Part shown: piece after piece, positions 1 to 7,653 of the stretch
How positions within the stretch are numbered: position 1 is the stretch's first letter
Layout of the letters: each line of letters begins with the position of its first letter
Source: Anaerolineaceae bacterium
GTDB lineage: Bacteria; Chloroflexota; Anaerolineae; Anaerolineales; Anaerolineaceae
Direction: 5' to 3'
Assembly (NCBI GenBank): GCA_003446605.1
Contig: DMDF01000029.1
Coordinates: forward strand, 1 to 24,262
Length of the DNA: 24,262 nucleotides
Made by a program: the position numbers and the translations under genes
Notes under the pieces: model-generated
Databases searched by the model: none
Told to the model about the DNA's origin: nothing
What the model saw: the letters and a program-made list of their open reading frames with translations, nothing else

Positions 1-86
1 GTGGGAGCGTGGATTGAAATGCCCTCAAACAAACTATTTTGCTCTTGCCCAGCCGTCGCTCCCCATGTGGGAGCATGGATTGAAAT
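1..86 (+). CRISPR. Trailer end of a type I-C-like CRISPR array (partial)
   Basis: Two repeat copies are visible. The first is cut by the window edge (1-20, the last 20 bases of the unit) and the second is complete (55-86, 32 bp). They are separated by one 34-bp spacer (21-54). The repeat has a GCTCCC/GGGAGC stem (58-63 with 69-74) and ends in ATTGAAAT, the pattern of type I-C repeats, whose 3' end gives the crRNA 5' handle; transcription is therefore plus-strand. No further repeat follows 86, so this is the leader-distal end. The last repeat differs from the previous one by G to A at base 75, typical decay of a terminal repeat. Cas genes are not in the window, so the subtype is inferred from the repeat only. 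Confidence 0.9.
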
Positions 87-349
87 TTTTGTATCAAGGA
101 AACCTGTCAGGCGTGTTGTTGCTGTTCGCTACTTTGCTGCTTTCCCCATATCCTGTAGCTCCGCCATCTTTCATAAACATATGGTTGCTTTGATGGTGTG
201 CCTTTTCATCCTTGTTATCCAGCACTACCTTCGTCGTTTTTCTCCCATACTCACCCGTTACGCCTCATGGCGCCGGTGAAGATCAGGCAAACTTGCTGCA
301 CCAATAAGTGGGTTTTTTGAGATCTGCACCCTGTATCTTTCCACAGAAG
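87..349. other. Intergenic region between CRISPR array and glcD; possible gene remnant
   Basis: No convincing gene is present. On the minus strand 264-94 is open for 56 codons and ends in TGA, but it starts right after a stop with no initiation codon or ribosome site. Its product would be very polar, rich in Asn, Lys, Gly and Ser. It may be a fragment of a decayed gene next to the array; I do not recognise it. No clear terminator for glcD was found here. Confidence 0.4.
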
Positions 350-1750
350 CTACTGGCATATCTTATCCGGATTGAGGATGTTTTTCGGATCAAAAACCTG
401 CTTGATCCCGCGCATCAATTCAATCGTTTTATCCCCCAATGATTCTGCAAGGAAGTGTTTTTTTGCATATCCTATTCCATGTTCACCCGACACCTGCCCG
501 CCTAATTCTTTTGCCCGGGCATACAAACGATTAAAAACGGCATTGAGTTTATTTTCCCACTCGAGGTCAGCAAGGGCATCACGCAGCACATAGATATGTA
601 AATTTCCATCACCCGCATGTCCAAAGCTCATGATGCGGATATCCATTTCATTTTGCAATTGCCTGGTGCATTCCACGATTTCAATAATTTTATCGCGGGG
701 AACGACCACATCGCACTCATCCATTTCGGTAGTAGAGGCTTTGATCGCTTCAAGAAATGCACCGCGTGCACTCCAGATATTTTCACGCCTTTCCTCCGTA
801 TCGGCAATGAAAGCGTCCAACGCGCCATATTCCAGGCAGGTTTCAGCAGCGGCGGTATAGGCGTCCTCAATTTCCAATCTGGTGTTCCCATCAAACGATA
901 ATAATAAATAGGCAGGGGCTGATTTATTTGGGAATTTTTTTCCCAGATATTCCTCCGCGGCGATGATCACCTCTTTTTCCATGAATTCAATAGAAGTGGG
1001 CATTTTCTGCAACCTGGCAATTTCAGGTACTGCCCGGATGGCTTCATCCAATCCGGAAAAAGGTACCAGCAAAGTCACGACATGGGATGGGAGGGGAATC
1101 AAACGCAAAATTGCTTTGGTCACTATCGCCAGGGTACCCTCTGAGCCAACAATGAGGTCTTTCAGGCTGTAACCGGAACTATTTTTGGCATTCTTGCCGC
1201 TTAGCATCATGATCGTACCATCCGCAAGAACCACTTCCATGCCCTTGACATAATCACGGGTAACCCCGTACTTCACAGCGCGCATCCCCCCTGCATTGGT
1301 ACTAATATTTCCGCCGATCGTGGCGCTCTTTTCACCCGGGTCGGCTGGGTAGAACAAACCGTATGCCTCAACATATTTGTAAATATCCATCAATAACACT
1401 CCGGGTTCCAAGGTCAGCGTCATGGTCGCCTCATCTAGTTCCAGAATTTTATTCATCCGGCTTAAATTCAACAGGATACCACCCTGCACAGCGACTGCCC
1501 CACCCACCAAGCCAGTGCCCTGTCCACGTGGCGTAACTGGAATCAAATGCTCATGAGCATATTTCATAATGGCTGATACTTGTGCGGTCATTTCAGGTTC
1601 AATAAGAACTTCGGGGAAAGCGCGCATTCCAGCCAGTTCATCATGACTGAAATCCTCACTGATCTCTTCCCGCGTTTTTACATATTCCCAACCACAAATT
1701 GTGATCAACTCTCGCACATCCTGCTCATCTATTTTTTTATATGCCATCAT
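350..1750 (-). CDS. FAD-linked 2-hydroxyacid dehydrogenase (GlcD / LctD-type lactate dehydrogenase)
   Basis: This is a 466-aa FAD-binding oxidoreductase of the GlcD/D-lactate dehydrogenase family. The N-terminal FAD-binding_4 domain carries PRGQGTGLVGGAV (about residues 74-86) and an SxNAGG-type segment near 150. The C-terminal FAD-oxidase domain has GHAGDGNLH and SGEHGIG, and the protein ends in FDPKNILNPDKI, as is usual for the family. It starts inside the stop of the etfA-like gene (ATGA overlap), so the two are probably translationally coupled. In Acetobacterium woodii the same order (EtfB, EtfA, GlcD-like LctD) forms a lactate dehydrogenase that reduces NAD by confurcation with reduced ferredoxin. 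The substrate here (lactate, glycolate or another 2-hydroxyacid) cannot be read from sequence. No lactate permease is nearby. Confidence 0.9.
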   Translation of the reverse strand: MMAYKKIDEQDVRELITICGWEYVKTREEISEDFSHDELAGMRAFPEVLIEPEMTAQVSAIMKYAHEHLIPVTPRGQGTGLVGGAVAVQGGILLNLSRMNKILELDEATMTLTLEPGVLLMDIYKYVEAYGLFYPADPGEKSATIGGNISTNAGGMRAVKYGVTRDYVKGMEVVLADGTIMMLSGKNAKNSSGYSLKDLIVGSEGTLAIVTKAILRLIPLPSHVVTLLVPFSGLDEAIRAVPEIARLQKMPTSIEFMEKEVIIAAEEYLGKKFPNKSAPAYLLLSFDGNTRLEIEDAYTAAAETCLEYGALDAFIADTEERRENIWSARGAFLEAIKASTTEMDECDVVVPRDKIIEIVECTRQLQNEMDIRIMSFGHAGDGNLHIYVLRDALADLEWENKLNAVFNRLYARAKELGGQVSGEHGIGYAKKHFLAESLGDKTIELMRGIKQVFDPKNILNPDKICQ

Positions 1751-2982
1751 TTCACCACATTCTCTGGAAACGGCAGATGAGAGGTTTGTTTGCTATGCAT
1801 GCCTGCCTCCATCCGCTCTAACAACAACGGGATTATTTCATAGAGGTCGCCAACCAATCCAATGTGGGCTATTTTAAAGATCGGCGCATTTGGATCAATA
1901 TTGATAGCGACAATATGTTGGCTTCCGGTCATACCCGCGCTGAATTGGACGGATCCGGATACACCGCAGGCAATTAGCAATTGGGGGCTTACTGTGCGCC
2001 CGCTCAATCCGATCTGACAGCGGGCGTCCACCCAGCCAGCTTCAATCAATGGACGGGTGGCAGCGACTTGCCCAGATAATCGTTCCGCCAGGGATTGAAG
2101 CATTGCCATATCTTGCTTTTTCCGCACACCACGTCCGGCAACCACGATGACCTGTGCATCTTCGATACTCACAATCGCAGGCTTATTCTTTAGCGAAAGA
2201 ACCCGGATATTTGAAACAAGTTTTTCCGAGGGGAGTTCTCGCGTTATAAGTGTGCCACTGCGAGCATCCCGTCGTTGGGGTGCTGAAAAAATCTTGTAGC
2301 GCACGGTGGCAAATTGAGGACGGTGATTGGGTGTGCGAATATGTGCCATGATATTGCCACCAAACGCCGGTCGAATCTGGTCCAGATCGGTATTTGCCTG
2401 CATTTCCAAGTGTGTACAATCTGCAGTCAGACCGGTACCAAAGCGAGCCGCAACTCGCGGTGCCAATGAGCGCCCCAGGGTTGTCCCGCCAACCAGGATC
2501 GTTGAAGGGCTCGCCTGCAAAATGAAGTCTTCAAATGCCGCGGCATAAGGTTCGATTCTGAAAGATGCAAATTCCGGTTGATCATATACATAGACAGCAT
2601 CAACACCCCAATAGAGGAGTTCATTTGCCTGCTCTTTGATCTGAGAGCCAATGAAAACAGCATATACCGGATGAGCGATCTTCTTGCTCAGTTCAATTGC
2701 CTTCCCGATCAACTCATACGTCACGGGATGGATAACTCCATTCGTATTTTCTACATAAACTGCAATTCCTCGCCATTGTGTTTTATCGATTTCGACCTGT
2801 TGTTTTTCGATCAGCTCAAATACACCTACCGGTCCATTTTTAACGCATAATTTACACATCTTACAGGCTGCATTGATATTCAATTGCCCATTCATATATT
2901 CGATGGCACCGAAAGGACATAATTCTGTCAGTTCCTGGGGATTCTGAGCATGTTGCTGGTGTATAACGATCTTTGCTTTCAT
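1747..2982 (-). CDS. etfA: Electron transfer flavoprotein alpha subunit with N-terminal ferredoxin-like domain
   Basis: An ETF alpha subunit of 411 aa, longer than the usual ~320 because of an N-terminal Fe-S segment: an ELCPFGAIE motif, then CKMCKLCVKNGP. The C-terminal part has the FAD-binding stretches of EtfA (VVVAGRGVRKKQD, PLIEAGW, QIGLSGRTVSPQLLIACGVSGS, INIDPNAPIF). Such ferredoxin-bearing EtfA proteins occur in the LctBCD and CarCDE complexes of acetogens. I start it at the ATG at 2982, five bases after the etfB stop, because MKAKIVIH begins the conserved part; an upstream ATG at 3003 would overlap etfB. The domain keeps four cysteines suited to one [4Fe-4S] cluster. The position of a fourth cysteine in a classical CxxCxxCxxxCP motif is Gly-Pro here. 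Confidence 0.92.
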   Translation of the reverse strand: MKAKIVIHQQHAQNPQELTELCPFGAIEYMNGQLNINAACKMCKLCVKNGPVGVFELIEKQQVEIDKTQWRGIAVYVENTNGVIHPVTYELIGKAIELSKKIAHPVYAVFIGSQIKEQANELLYWGVDAVYVYDQPEFASFRIEPYAAAFEDFILQASPSTILVGGTTLGRSLAPRVAARFGTGLTADCTHLEMQANTDLDQIRPAFGGNIMAHIRTPNHRPQFATVRYKIFSAPQRRDARSGTLITRELPSEKLVSNIRVLSLKNKPAIVSIEDAQVIVVAGRGVRKKQDMAMLQSLAERLSGQVAATRPLIEAGWVDARCQIGLSGRTVSPQLLIACGVSGSVQFSAGMTGSQHIVAINIDPNAPIFKIAHIGLVGDLYEIIPLLLERMEAGMHSKQTSHLPFPENVVK

Positions 2983-2987
2983 AATGA

Positions 2988-3776
2988 TTAAACAAACTTC
3001 CATTCTGCTAGAGTTTCGTAAAACTTATCAGCCAACTCAGTTGAATTCCCTTGCACCAGCTCCGTCTTTCGAGTTTTTTCCGGTGGAAAAATCCGCACAA
3101 CTCGGGTAGGGGATCCATTCAAACCATATTTTTCCTCATCCTTATCCGCAAGGTCATTGCGATTAAAGGATCGCACATGGAGAGATGGAAGGGATCGTTT
3201 GCGTTTGTAGGAGGGCAGGCGCGGTTGCACAATATCTTTTTCTACACTGATCAATGCCGGAAATTGGAGCTCTACTGTTTGCGTGATGTCAGGCAGATCC
3301 GATTCAACGATGATACTCTTTTCTTTAATATCATCGATTTTGAGCACATTGGTGATATGGGGAATATGCAGGAACTCAGCAATTTCGGCTCCCACTTGAG
3401 CCGTATCACCATCTGTGGTTTGTTTTCCACAAATCACCAGATCTGGTAATCCGATACGTTGAATACATTGCGAAAGAGCAAAGGAGGTCGCCAGGCAGTC
3501 AGCACCTGCCATACAGCGATCGCTCAGAATCGCTCCTTCTACATCCCCCATCAGGTAAGCTTCATTGATGATATCCTGCACCTGGGGTGGTCCCATACTT
3601 AACACGGTGATATTTGCCCCCACTTGCTGTTTCATCTGCAAAGCAGTCTCGAGGGCGAATAAATCATAGGGATTCATTTTTGATTCAACACCATCGCGGA
3701 TGAGGGAACCTGTTTTTTCATCGATTTTGACATCCGAAGTAGACGGAACTTGTTTTATACACACGATAATATTCAT
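2988..3776 (-). CDS. etfB: Electron transfer flavoprotein beta subunit
   Basis: A 262-aa EtfB. It begins MNIIVCIKQVP and contains MNPYDLFALE, then GKQTTDGDTAQVGAEIAE, the conserved nucleotide-binding segment of EtfB. It is the first gene of the etfB-etfA-glcD unit, consistent with an Etf dimer serving the linked dehydrogenase. In confurcating Etf proteins the beta subunit holds the bifurcating FAD and the NAD site; whether this one does needs structural comparison. A GAGGAC ribosome site lies 6-7 bases before the ATG. Confidence 0.93.
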   Translation of the reverse strand: MNIIVCIKQVPSTSDVKIDEKTGSLIRDGVESKMNPYDLFALETALQMKQQVGANITVLSMGPPQVQDIINEAYLMGDVEGAILSDRCMAGADCLATSFALSQCIQRIGLPDLVICGKQTTDGDTAQVGAEIAEFLHIPHITNVLKIDDIKEKSIIVESDLPDITQTVELQFPALISVEKDIVQPRLPSYKRKRSLPSLHVRSFNRNDLADKDEEKYGLNGSPTRVVRIFPPEKTRKTELVQGNSTELADKFYETLAEWKFV

Positions 3777-4090
3777 AAGGCGTCCTCGAAATTATACGGT
3801 TGGCAATTTTCAATTTGAACAAACATCTTTTCAAGCAGAGAGTTAGTTTCCCTGGCATACGGTACAACGTTTAGGACACGAGAGAAGATACCCACACGAT
3901 ATCGCGTTTTCCTGTAAGTCCAGAGATAAAATCCAGACTGGTATTGGAGTAATATTGAAGAGATCGCTTCTAATTACCACCTTGATGATTTTTCCTCAGG
4001 GAAGCCGCTGATTATATCATCACCCGTCCAGTGTTAATCCACAAAACTTCTCATCTTCTCTCGTTTATCCAGGGTTGGCTAGTAATCGGT
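3777..4090. other. 314-bp intergenic region between etfB and the SIS gene
   Basis: No ORF or RNA gene was recognised. It lies downstream of the sugar operon and upstream of the etf operon. It holds the candidate etf -10 box and a pair of 12-bp inverted copies of ACGAGAGAAGAT (3878-3889 plus strand, 4053-4064 minus strand). No clear intrinsic terminator for the SIS gene is visible. Confidence 0.5.
3791..3796 (-). promoter_or_regulatory. Possible -10 box for the etfB-etfA-glcD operon
   Basis: A perfect TATAAT on the minus strand lies 14 bases before the etfB ATG, just ahead of its ribosome site. The best -35 with 17-bp spacing is TTCAAA, which is weak. The implied 5' leader is very short. Confidence 0.35.
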
Positions 4091-4828
4091 TTATAAATAG
4101 GTCAAGCGTCCTTTATAGCGATCCCAAATTTTTTGGTTATATTCTTCACTATCATCCAGATTCGCACTTTTAGTAAGGGGTGGTGGATAACCGCGCTCCA
4201 AAAGAATCCTAACCGTCTCACTGACAGCAGCATTCATCAACATGCTACCAACCACGGTGGAAGTCGCCCCACATTTTTGAGAATAACTCTCATATGCGAC
4301 CACTGCATCACCCGGAACGCCGCAGTTATCAATCACCAAGTCAACGACATCCATCAATTTCTTGCCTTTGGGATGCCGGGATTTTACACTATTGGCGTGA
4401 GCGAGGCTGGTAAGACCTGCAACCCGAATACCTTTTTCTTTTGCGATTTCTGCCATTTCAATTGAGATGGTATTTCTTCCCGAATTCGAATGGATAATCA
4501 ACAAATCCCCAGCCATAATTTGGCTGGATTCAAGGATGATTTCGGCGTACCCGGACAGTCGTTCAAGGGCTGTTTCGAGCGTCAGAGGGTATGTATTTAA
4601 TGTTAATCCGGGTGCTAGAATGGCATTGATGGGAACCAATCCCCCGGCGCGATAACACAACTCTTCTGAAATGATCCCAGCATGCCCTGCTCCAAACACA
4701 TAGATCAAATGGTCCGCGATGATAGTTTCAGCCATCCATTCAGCCAGCTCTCTAACTCTTCCGGATTGGGTTTCAATCGCTTTTTCAATAATTTGCTGCA
4801 CTTTATCAAAATACACTAACTTCGGCAT
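4091..4828 (-). CDS. SIS-domain phosphosugar-binding protein (sugar isomerase-domain, UPF0309-like), copy 1
   Basis: A 245-aa single SIS-domain protein. The strand-loop motif VFGAGHAGIISEE (about residues 45-57) and the phosphate-loop segment IHSNSGRNTISIEMA fit SIS proteins that bind phosphosugars and isomerise or deaminate them. The length matches the UPF0309/sugar isomerase-domain family. I choose the ATG at 4828 because AGAGGA sits six bases upstream; the ATG at 4843 has no such site. It is the last gene of the gntR-ROK-ABC operon and a paralog of the next gene upstream. The operon suggests a role after phosphorylation of an imported sugar, perhaps an amino sugar. The exact substrate is unknown. 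Confidence 0.8.
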   Translation of the reverse strand: MPKLVYFDKVQQIIEKAIETQSGRVRELAEWMAETIIADHLIYVFGAGHAGIISEELCYRAGGLVPINAILAPGLTLNTYPLTLETALERLSGYAEIILESSQIMAGDLLIIHSNSGRNTISIEMAEIAKEKGIRVAGLTSLAHANSVKSRHPKGKKLMDVVDLVIDNCGVPGDAVVAYESYSQKCGATSTVVGSMLMNAAVSETVRILLERGYPPPLTKSANLDDSEEYNQKIWDRYKGRLTYL

Positions 4829-4856
4829 TCCGGTTCCTCTCATAATCTAGAAACAA

Positions 4857-4880
4857 CATAAGGAGTTAATTATCCTTATG
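4857..4880. repeat. Inverted repeat between the two SIS genes
   Basis: Perfect 8-bp arms (CATAAGGA 4857-4864, TCCTTATG 4873-4880) with an 8-base AT-rich loop sit in the 67-bp gap between the SIS genes. It could form an mRNA hairpin that tunes expression of the last gene, or be a binding site. It has no U-run, so it is not a standard terminator. Confidence 0.5.
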
Positions 4881-4895
4881 CTGTTCGGATGGTTT

Positions 4896-5654
4896 TTAGT
4901 AGCCGCTAATTGATTTGTGAAACACCTTATATTTTTCATAAATCTCAAAATCATGATTGGGATCTGTTACCACATTGGGAGAGGCAAAAGTTGGGCAATA
5001 AACCCCTTCCCGCGAGAGGATATTGGCTGTTTCTGCGATCAAAGACATCGAGATAACAACTGCCATCACGGTAGAGGAAGCGGCGACAGGTTCTTCCCAA
5101 TTGGGGATAGACACCACCGCATCTTCTGGAGGAGCCCCGTTGTCGATGACGATATCCGCAACATCTGCAAGTTTTTTCCCAGAAGAATGATTGGGGGGAT
5201 TGATCCGATAATTTTGCATCGAGGTCACTACTACAACGGTCGCCCCATGTTCTTTCCCGATCATCGCCATTTCAATAGCCGCAGCATTCAGACCACCATG
5301 GGAGAACACTACCATCGTATCATCCGGAAGAACTTCATAAGAGCGCATTACATTTGCAACATACCCTTCCTGCCGCTCCAGCCAGAGCAACTCGGGGGTT
5401 CCTCCAGGACCCATCACATTGGTCCACGTAAGGCGGGGATCATGGATAGGTTGTATTCCAACAAAAGATCCGTAGCGGGGGAAGACATCGAGGCATGGCA
5501 GTGCCGAATGCCCCGAGCCATAATAATAAACTGCACGTCCTTTTTTAATCGAATTTGCCATCGCCCGGGCAGCTTTTTCTATATCCTTGAACGAATTTGA
5601 ATCCAGATCCGAAATCATATTTGTCATTTTCTCTAGGTATTGTTTTGCAGACAT
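4896..5654 (-). CDS. SIS-domain phosphosugar-binding protein, copy 2 (divergent)
   Basis: A 252-aa SIS-domain paralog of the gene that follows it. It has YYYGSGHSALPCLD as the first loop and KKLADVADIVIDNGAPPEDAVV near the end, matching KKLMDVVDLVIDNCGVPGDAVV in copy 1. The phosphate-binding loop is altered: FSHGGLNAAAIEMA replaces HSNSGRNTISIEMA, losing the S-x-S-G pattern. A good ribosome site (AGAGGAAAT) precedes the ATG. The pair may form a heteromer or split binding and catalytic roles; that is inference. Its position after malG-type permease and ROK kinase genes suggests sugar catabolism. Confidence 0.78.
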   Translation of the reverse strand: MSAKQYLEKMTNMISDLDSNSFKDIEKAARAMANSIKKGRAVYYYGSGHSALPCLDVFPRYGSFVGIQPIHDPRLTWTNVMGPGGTPELLWLERQEGYVANVMRSYEVLPDDTMVVFSHGGLNAAAIEMAMIGKEHGATVVVVTSMQNYRINPPNHSSGKKLADVADIVIDNGAPPEDAVVSIPNWEEPVAASSTVMAVVISMSLIAETANILSREGVYCPTFASPNVVTDPNHDFEIYEKYKVFHKSISGY

Positions 5655-5698
5655 ATTTCCTCTTTTCTTATCCTTTAAAATAATTTGCGAAAGAGTTT

Positions 5699-6625
5699 CT
5701 ACTCTCCCTTTAATGCTCCTGCCGTCAATCCTTCCACAATGTAGCGTTGAAATAAAAATGCTAGAATCAAGGGTGGCAAGCTACCGATCACCCCACCGGT
5801 CGCCATCAATCCAAAATCAACACCAAACTGAGAACTAAACTCAGTTACGACAACGGTGATCGTCTTTGCCTGTGAACTCGTGAAAATCAACGCCATAAAA
5901 AATTCATTCCACGAAGAAAGAAATGTAAATGCGGATACCGCAACCAAACCGGGACCAGAGAGGGGAAGGACAACTTTTATTAAAGCCGTAACGTGATTAC
6001 AACCATCAATCAATGCCGCTTCTTCCAAGCTCTGCGGGATCGTCAAAAAGTAACTATGCATGACCCATATCACAGTTGGAAGCATGAAACCGGTGTAAAG
6101 AAGAATCAAACCCCGCTGTGTATCGATCATATCGAATTGTTGCAACAGTAAGTAAAGAGGGATGACGATAACAATGACCGGTGTCATCTGTGCACTCAAA
6201 GTTCCAATCATGAAATTATTTTTCCCCAATACAGGTAAGCGTGCTAATGCGTAGGCTGCCATAGTGCCGGTCACTACGCAAATGACGGTTGTTATAACGC
6301 TGACCACTAAACTATTGCGCATACCCTTAAGAAATTTCGCCGTAGCCGCGGGAACAGCTGCACCAGAACTACTGCCGAAGATCAAAGCGCGGTATCGAGA
6401 CAACGTTGGGTTCTCCGGAAACCAATGGGGTGGTTTCGCCGAAAGTTCAACCTGTGGAGATATTGAAGAGATCACCATCCATACAAAGGGCGCCAGAATA
6501 GCGATGACCAGCATGATCACAAATAAATACGTAATCGTTTTGCCCAGCCATTTCTTGGTTCGGTGTTTTTTCCAGCTTGAGTGCAATTTGTTTTTTATAG
6601 AGGAATATGATAGTACTGTGCTCAT
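5699..6625 (-). CDS. Carbohydrate ABC transporter permease (MalG type)
   Basis: A 308-aa inner-membrane permease with about six transmembrane segments. The EAA loop, SLEEAALIDGCNHVTALIKVVLPLSGPGLVAV, is near residues 198-230 (quoted here as EEAALIDGCN and VVLPLSGPG). The ending TAGALKGE is typical of MalG-type subunits. It starts by a 4-bp overlap with the upstream permease and has an AAGGGA ribosome site. It pairs with that permease in a CUT1-type importer. No ATPase gene lies in the operon, so a shared MsmX/UgpC-type ATPase is probably used. Confidence 0.92.
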   Translation of the reverse strand: MSTVLSYSSIKNKLHSSWKKHRTKKWLGKTITYLFVIMLVIAILAPFVWMVISSISPQVELSAKPPHWFPENPTLSRYRALIFGSSSGAAVPAATAKFLKGMRNSLVVSVITTVICVVTGTMAAYALARLPVLGKNNFMIGTLSAQMTPVIVIVIPLYLLLQQFDMIDTQRGLILLYTGFMLPTVIWVMHSYFLTIPQSLEEAALIDGCNHVTALIKVVLPLSGPGLVAVSAFTFLSSWNEFFMALIFTSSQAKTITVVVTEFSSQFGVDFGLMATGGVIGSLPPLILAFLFQRYIVEGLTAGALKGE

Positions 6626-7533
6626 GCTGAAGTCCCTTTTTGATTCAAGGCTTTTTGGTATAAAAGAACCACGATCATCACCACAATTGTCATCAGATAA
6701 GCCGAAGCGGACCCTTTTCCAAGATCAAGAGATACGAATGTTTTCAGGTAGGTATAAAAACCGATGACATTCGTACCATTTGATGGTCCCCCTGCTGTTA
6801 AGGTATAGATCAAGTCAAAACTTTTTAACGCCCAAATGGTGCGAAGTGAAAGTGTGACGAACATGGTGGGTTTTATCAAAGGAAGGGTGATATTCCAGAA
6901 TTTTTTAAACCAATTTGCACCATCCACTTCAGCAGCTTCATACAATTCCCCGGGGATTGTTTGTAACGCAGCCAAAAATAACAGCATGATAAAAGGGGTC
7001 TCTTTCCAGGCATCTGCCAAAATCACCATTAAAAGGGAGAGGATCGGGTTTCCCAGCCAAATAATATATTCATCAATCAAACCGAGTGAATATAAAATGC
7101 CGTTTAATGCCCCATAACTTGGATTGAGGATCCACTTCCACATGATGCCATTTACCACAGGTGGAATTGCCCAGGGTAAGAGGGAGAGCGTCCTGACAAG
7201 ATTTCTGCCTACAAAATTCTTGTTCAGTAATAACGCAATTAACAATCCACTTATGATTTCCAGTGAAACAGCCCCGATAACAAAAATGGCGGTAACTTTA
7301 GCGGCTTGCCAGAAAACCGGGTCTTTCAGGATGGCTAGATAGTTTTGGAACCCAATAAATGGGTGCCCTGAAAAAGGTTTGGTCAGGTCCCACTCGAGCA
7401 TGCTGATCCATAAGGAACGCAGTAAAGGGTAAACCGTCACAACAGCCATGATCAAGATTGCAGGAGCTAACAGAAAGGCTGCTAATTTTTGTTCCTCGCG
7501 GTTTTTTCTGCTTTTTTTTTGTGCTAATGCCAT
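6622..7533 (-). CDS. Carbohydrate ABC transporter permease (MalF type)
   Basis: A 303-aa permease with six predicted membrane spans and an EAA motif (ELYEAAEVDGANWFKKFWNI, about residues 196-215) characteristic of CUT1 sugar importers. AAGGAAAG precedes the ATG as ribosome site. The 120-bp gap from the binding-protein gene contains a strong hairpin, which probably lowers permease expression relative to the binding protein. Confidence 0.92.
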   Translation of the reverse strand: MALAQKKSRKNREEQKLAAFLLAPAILIMAVVTVYPLLRSLWISMLEWDLTKPFSGHPFIGFQNYLAILKDPVFWQAAKVTAIFVIGAVSLEIISGLLIALLLNKNFVGRNLVRTLSLLPWAIPPVVNGIMWKWILNPSYGALNGILYSLGLIDEYIIWLGNPILSLLMVILADAWKETPFIMLLFLAALQTIPGELYEAAEVDGANWFKKFWNITLPLIKPTMFVTLSLRTIWALKSFDLIYTLTAGGPSNGTNVIGFYTYLKTFVSLDLGKGSASAYLMTIVVMIVVLLYQKALNQKGTSA

Positions 7534-7593
7534 TGCTTTCCTTCCAAATTGATAAACACAGCATCATTTTTTTAATGATATAAATGAAATCAT

Positions 7594-7639
7594 CCCTGTA
7601 TGGGGGAACCTCGTTTGGTTGTACACCCCCCATACAGGG
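7594..7639 (-). repeat. Strong intercistronic hairpin between binding protein and permease genes
   Basis: Perfect 13-bp arms (7594-7606 and 7627-7639, CCCTGTATGGGGG and its complement) enclose a 20-base loop that can itself pair AACC with GGTT. There is no U-run on the minus strand, so it is more likely an mRNA-stabilising or partially attenuating structure than a full terminator. This is the usual position for such elements in binding-protein transporter operons. Confidence 0.8.
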
Positions 7640-7653
7640 GTTCATTGATTACC

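Noticed and set aside
1..279. Open frame of 92 codons reading through the CRISPR repeats on the plus strand
   Set aside because: It consists of repeat and spacer sequence followed by non-coding DNA; the repeated VGAWIE residues are just translated CRISPR repeats.
4917..5600. 227-codon plus-strand frame
   Set aside because: A shadow of the second SIS gene, with His/Arg-rich low-complexity composition typical of antisense frames.
4091..5654. MurQ (MurNAc-6-phosphate etherase) assignment for the SIS proteins
   Set aside because: The proteins are shorter (about 245-252 aa versus about 300) and lack the MurQ GAGTSGRL-type motif.
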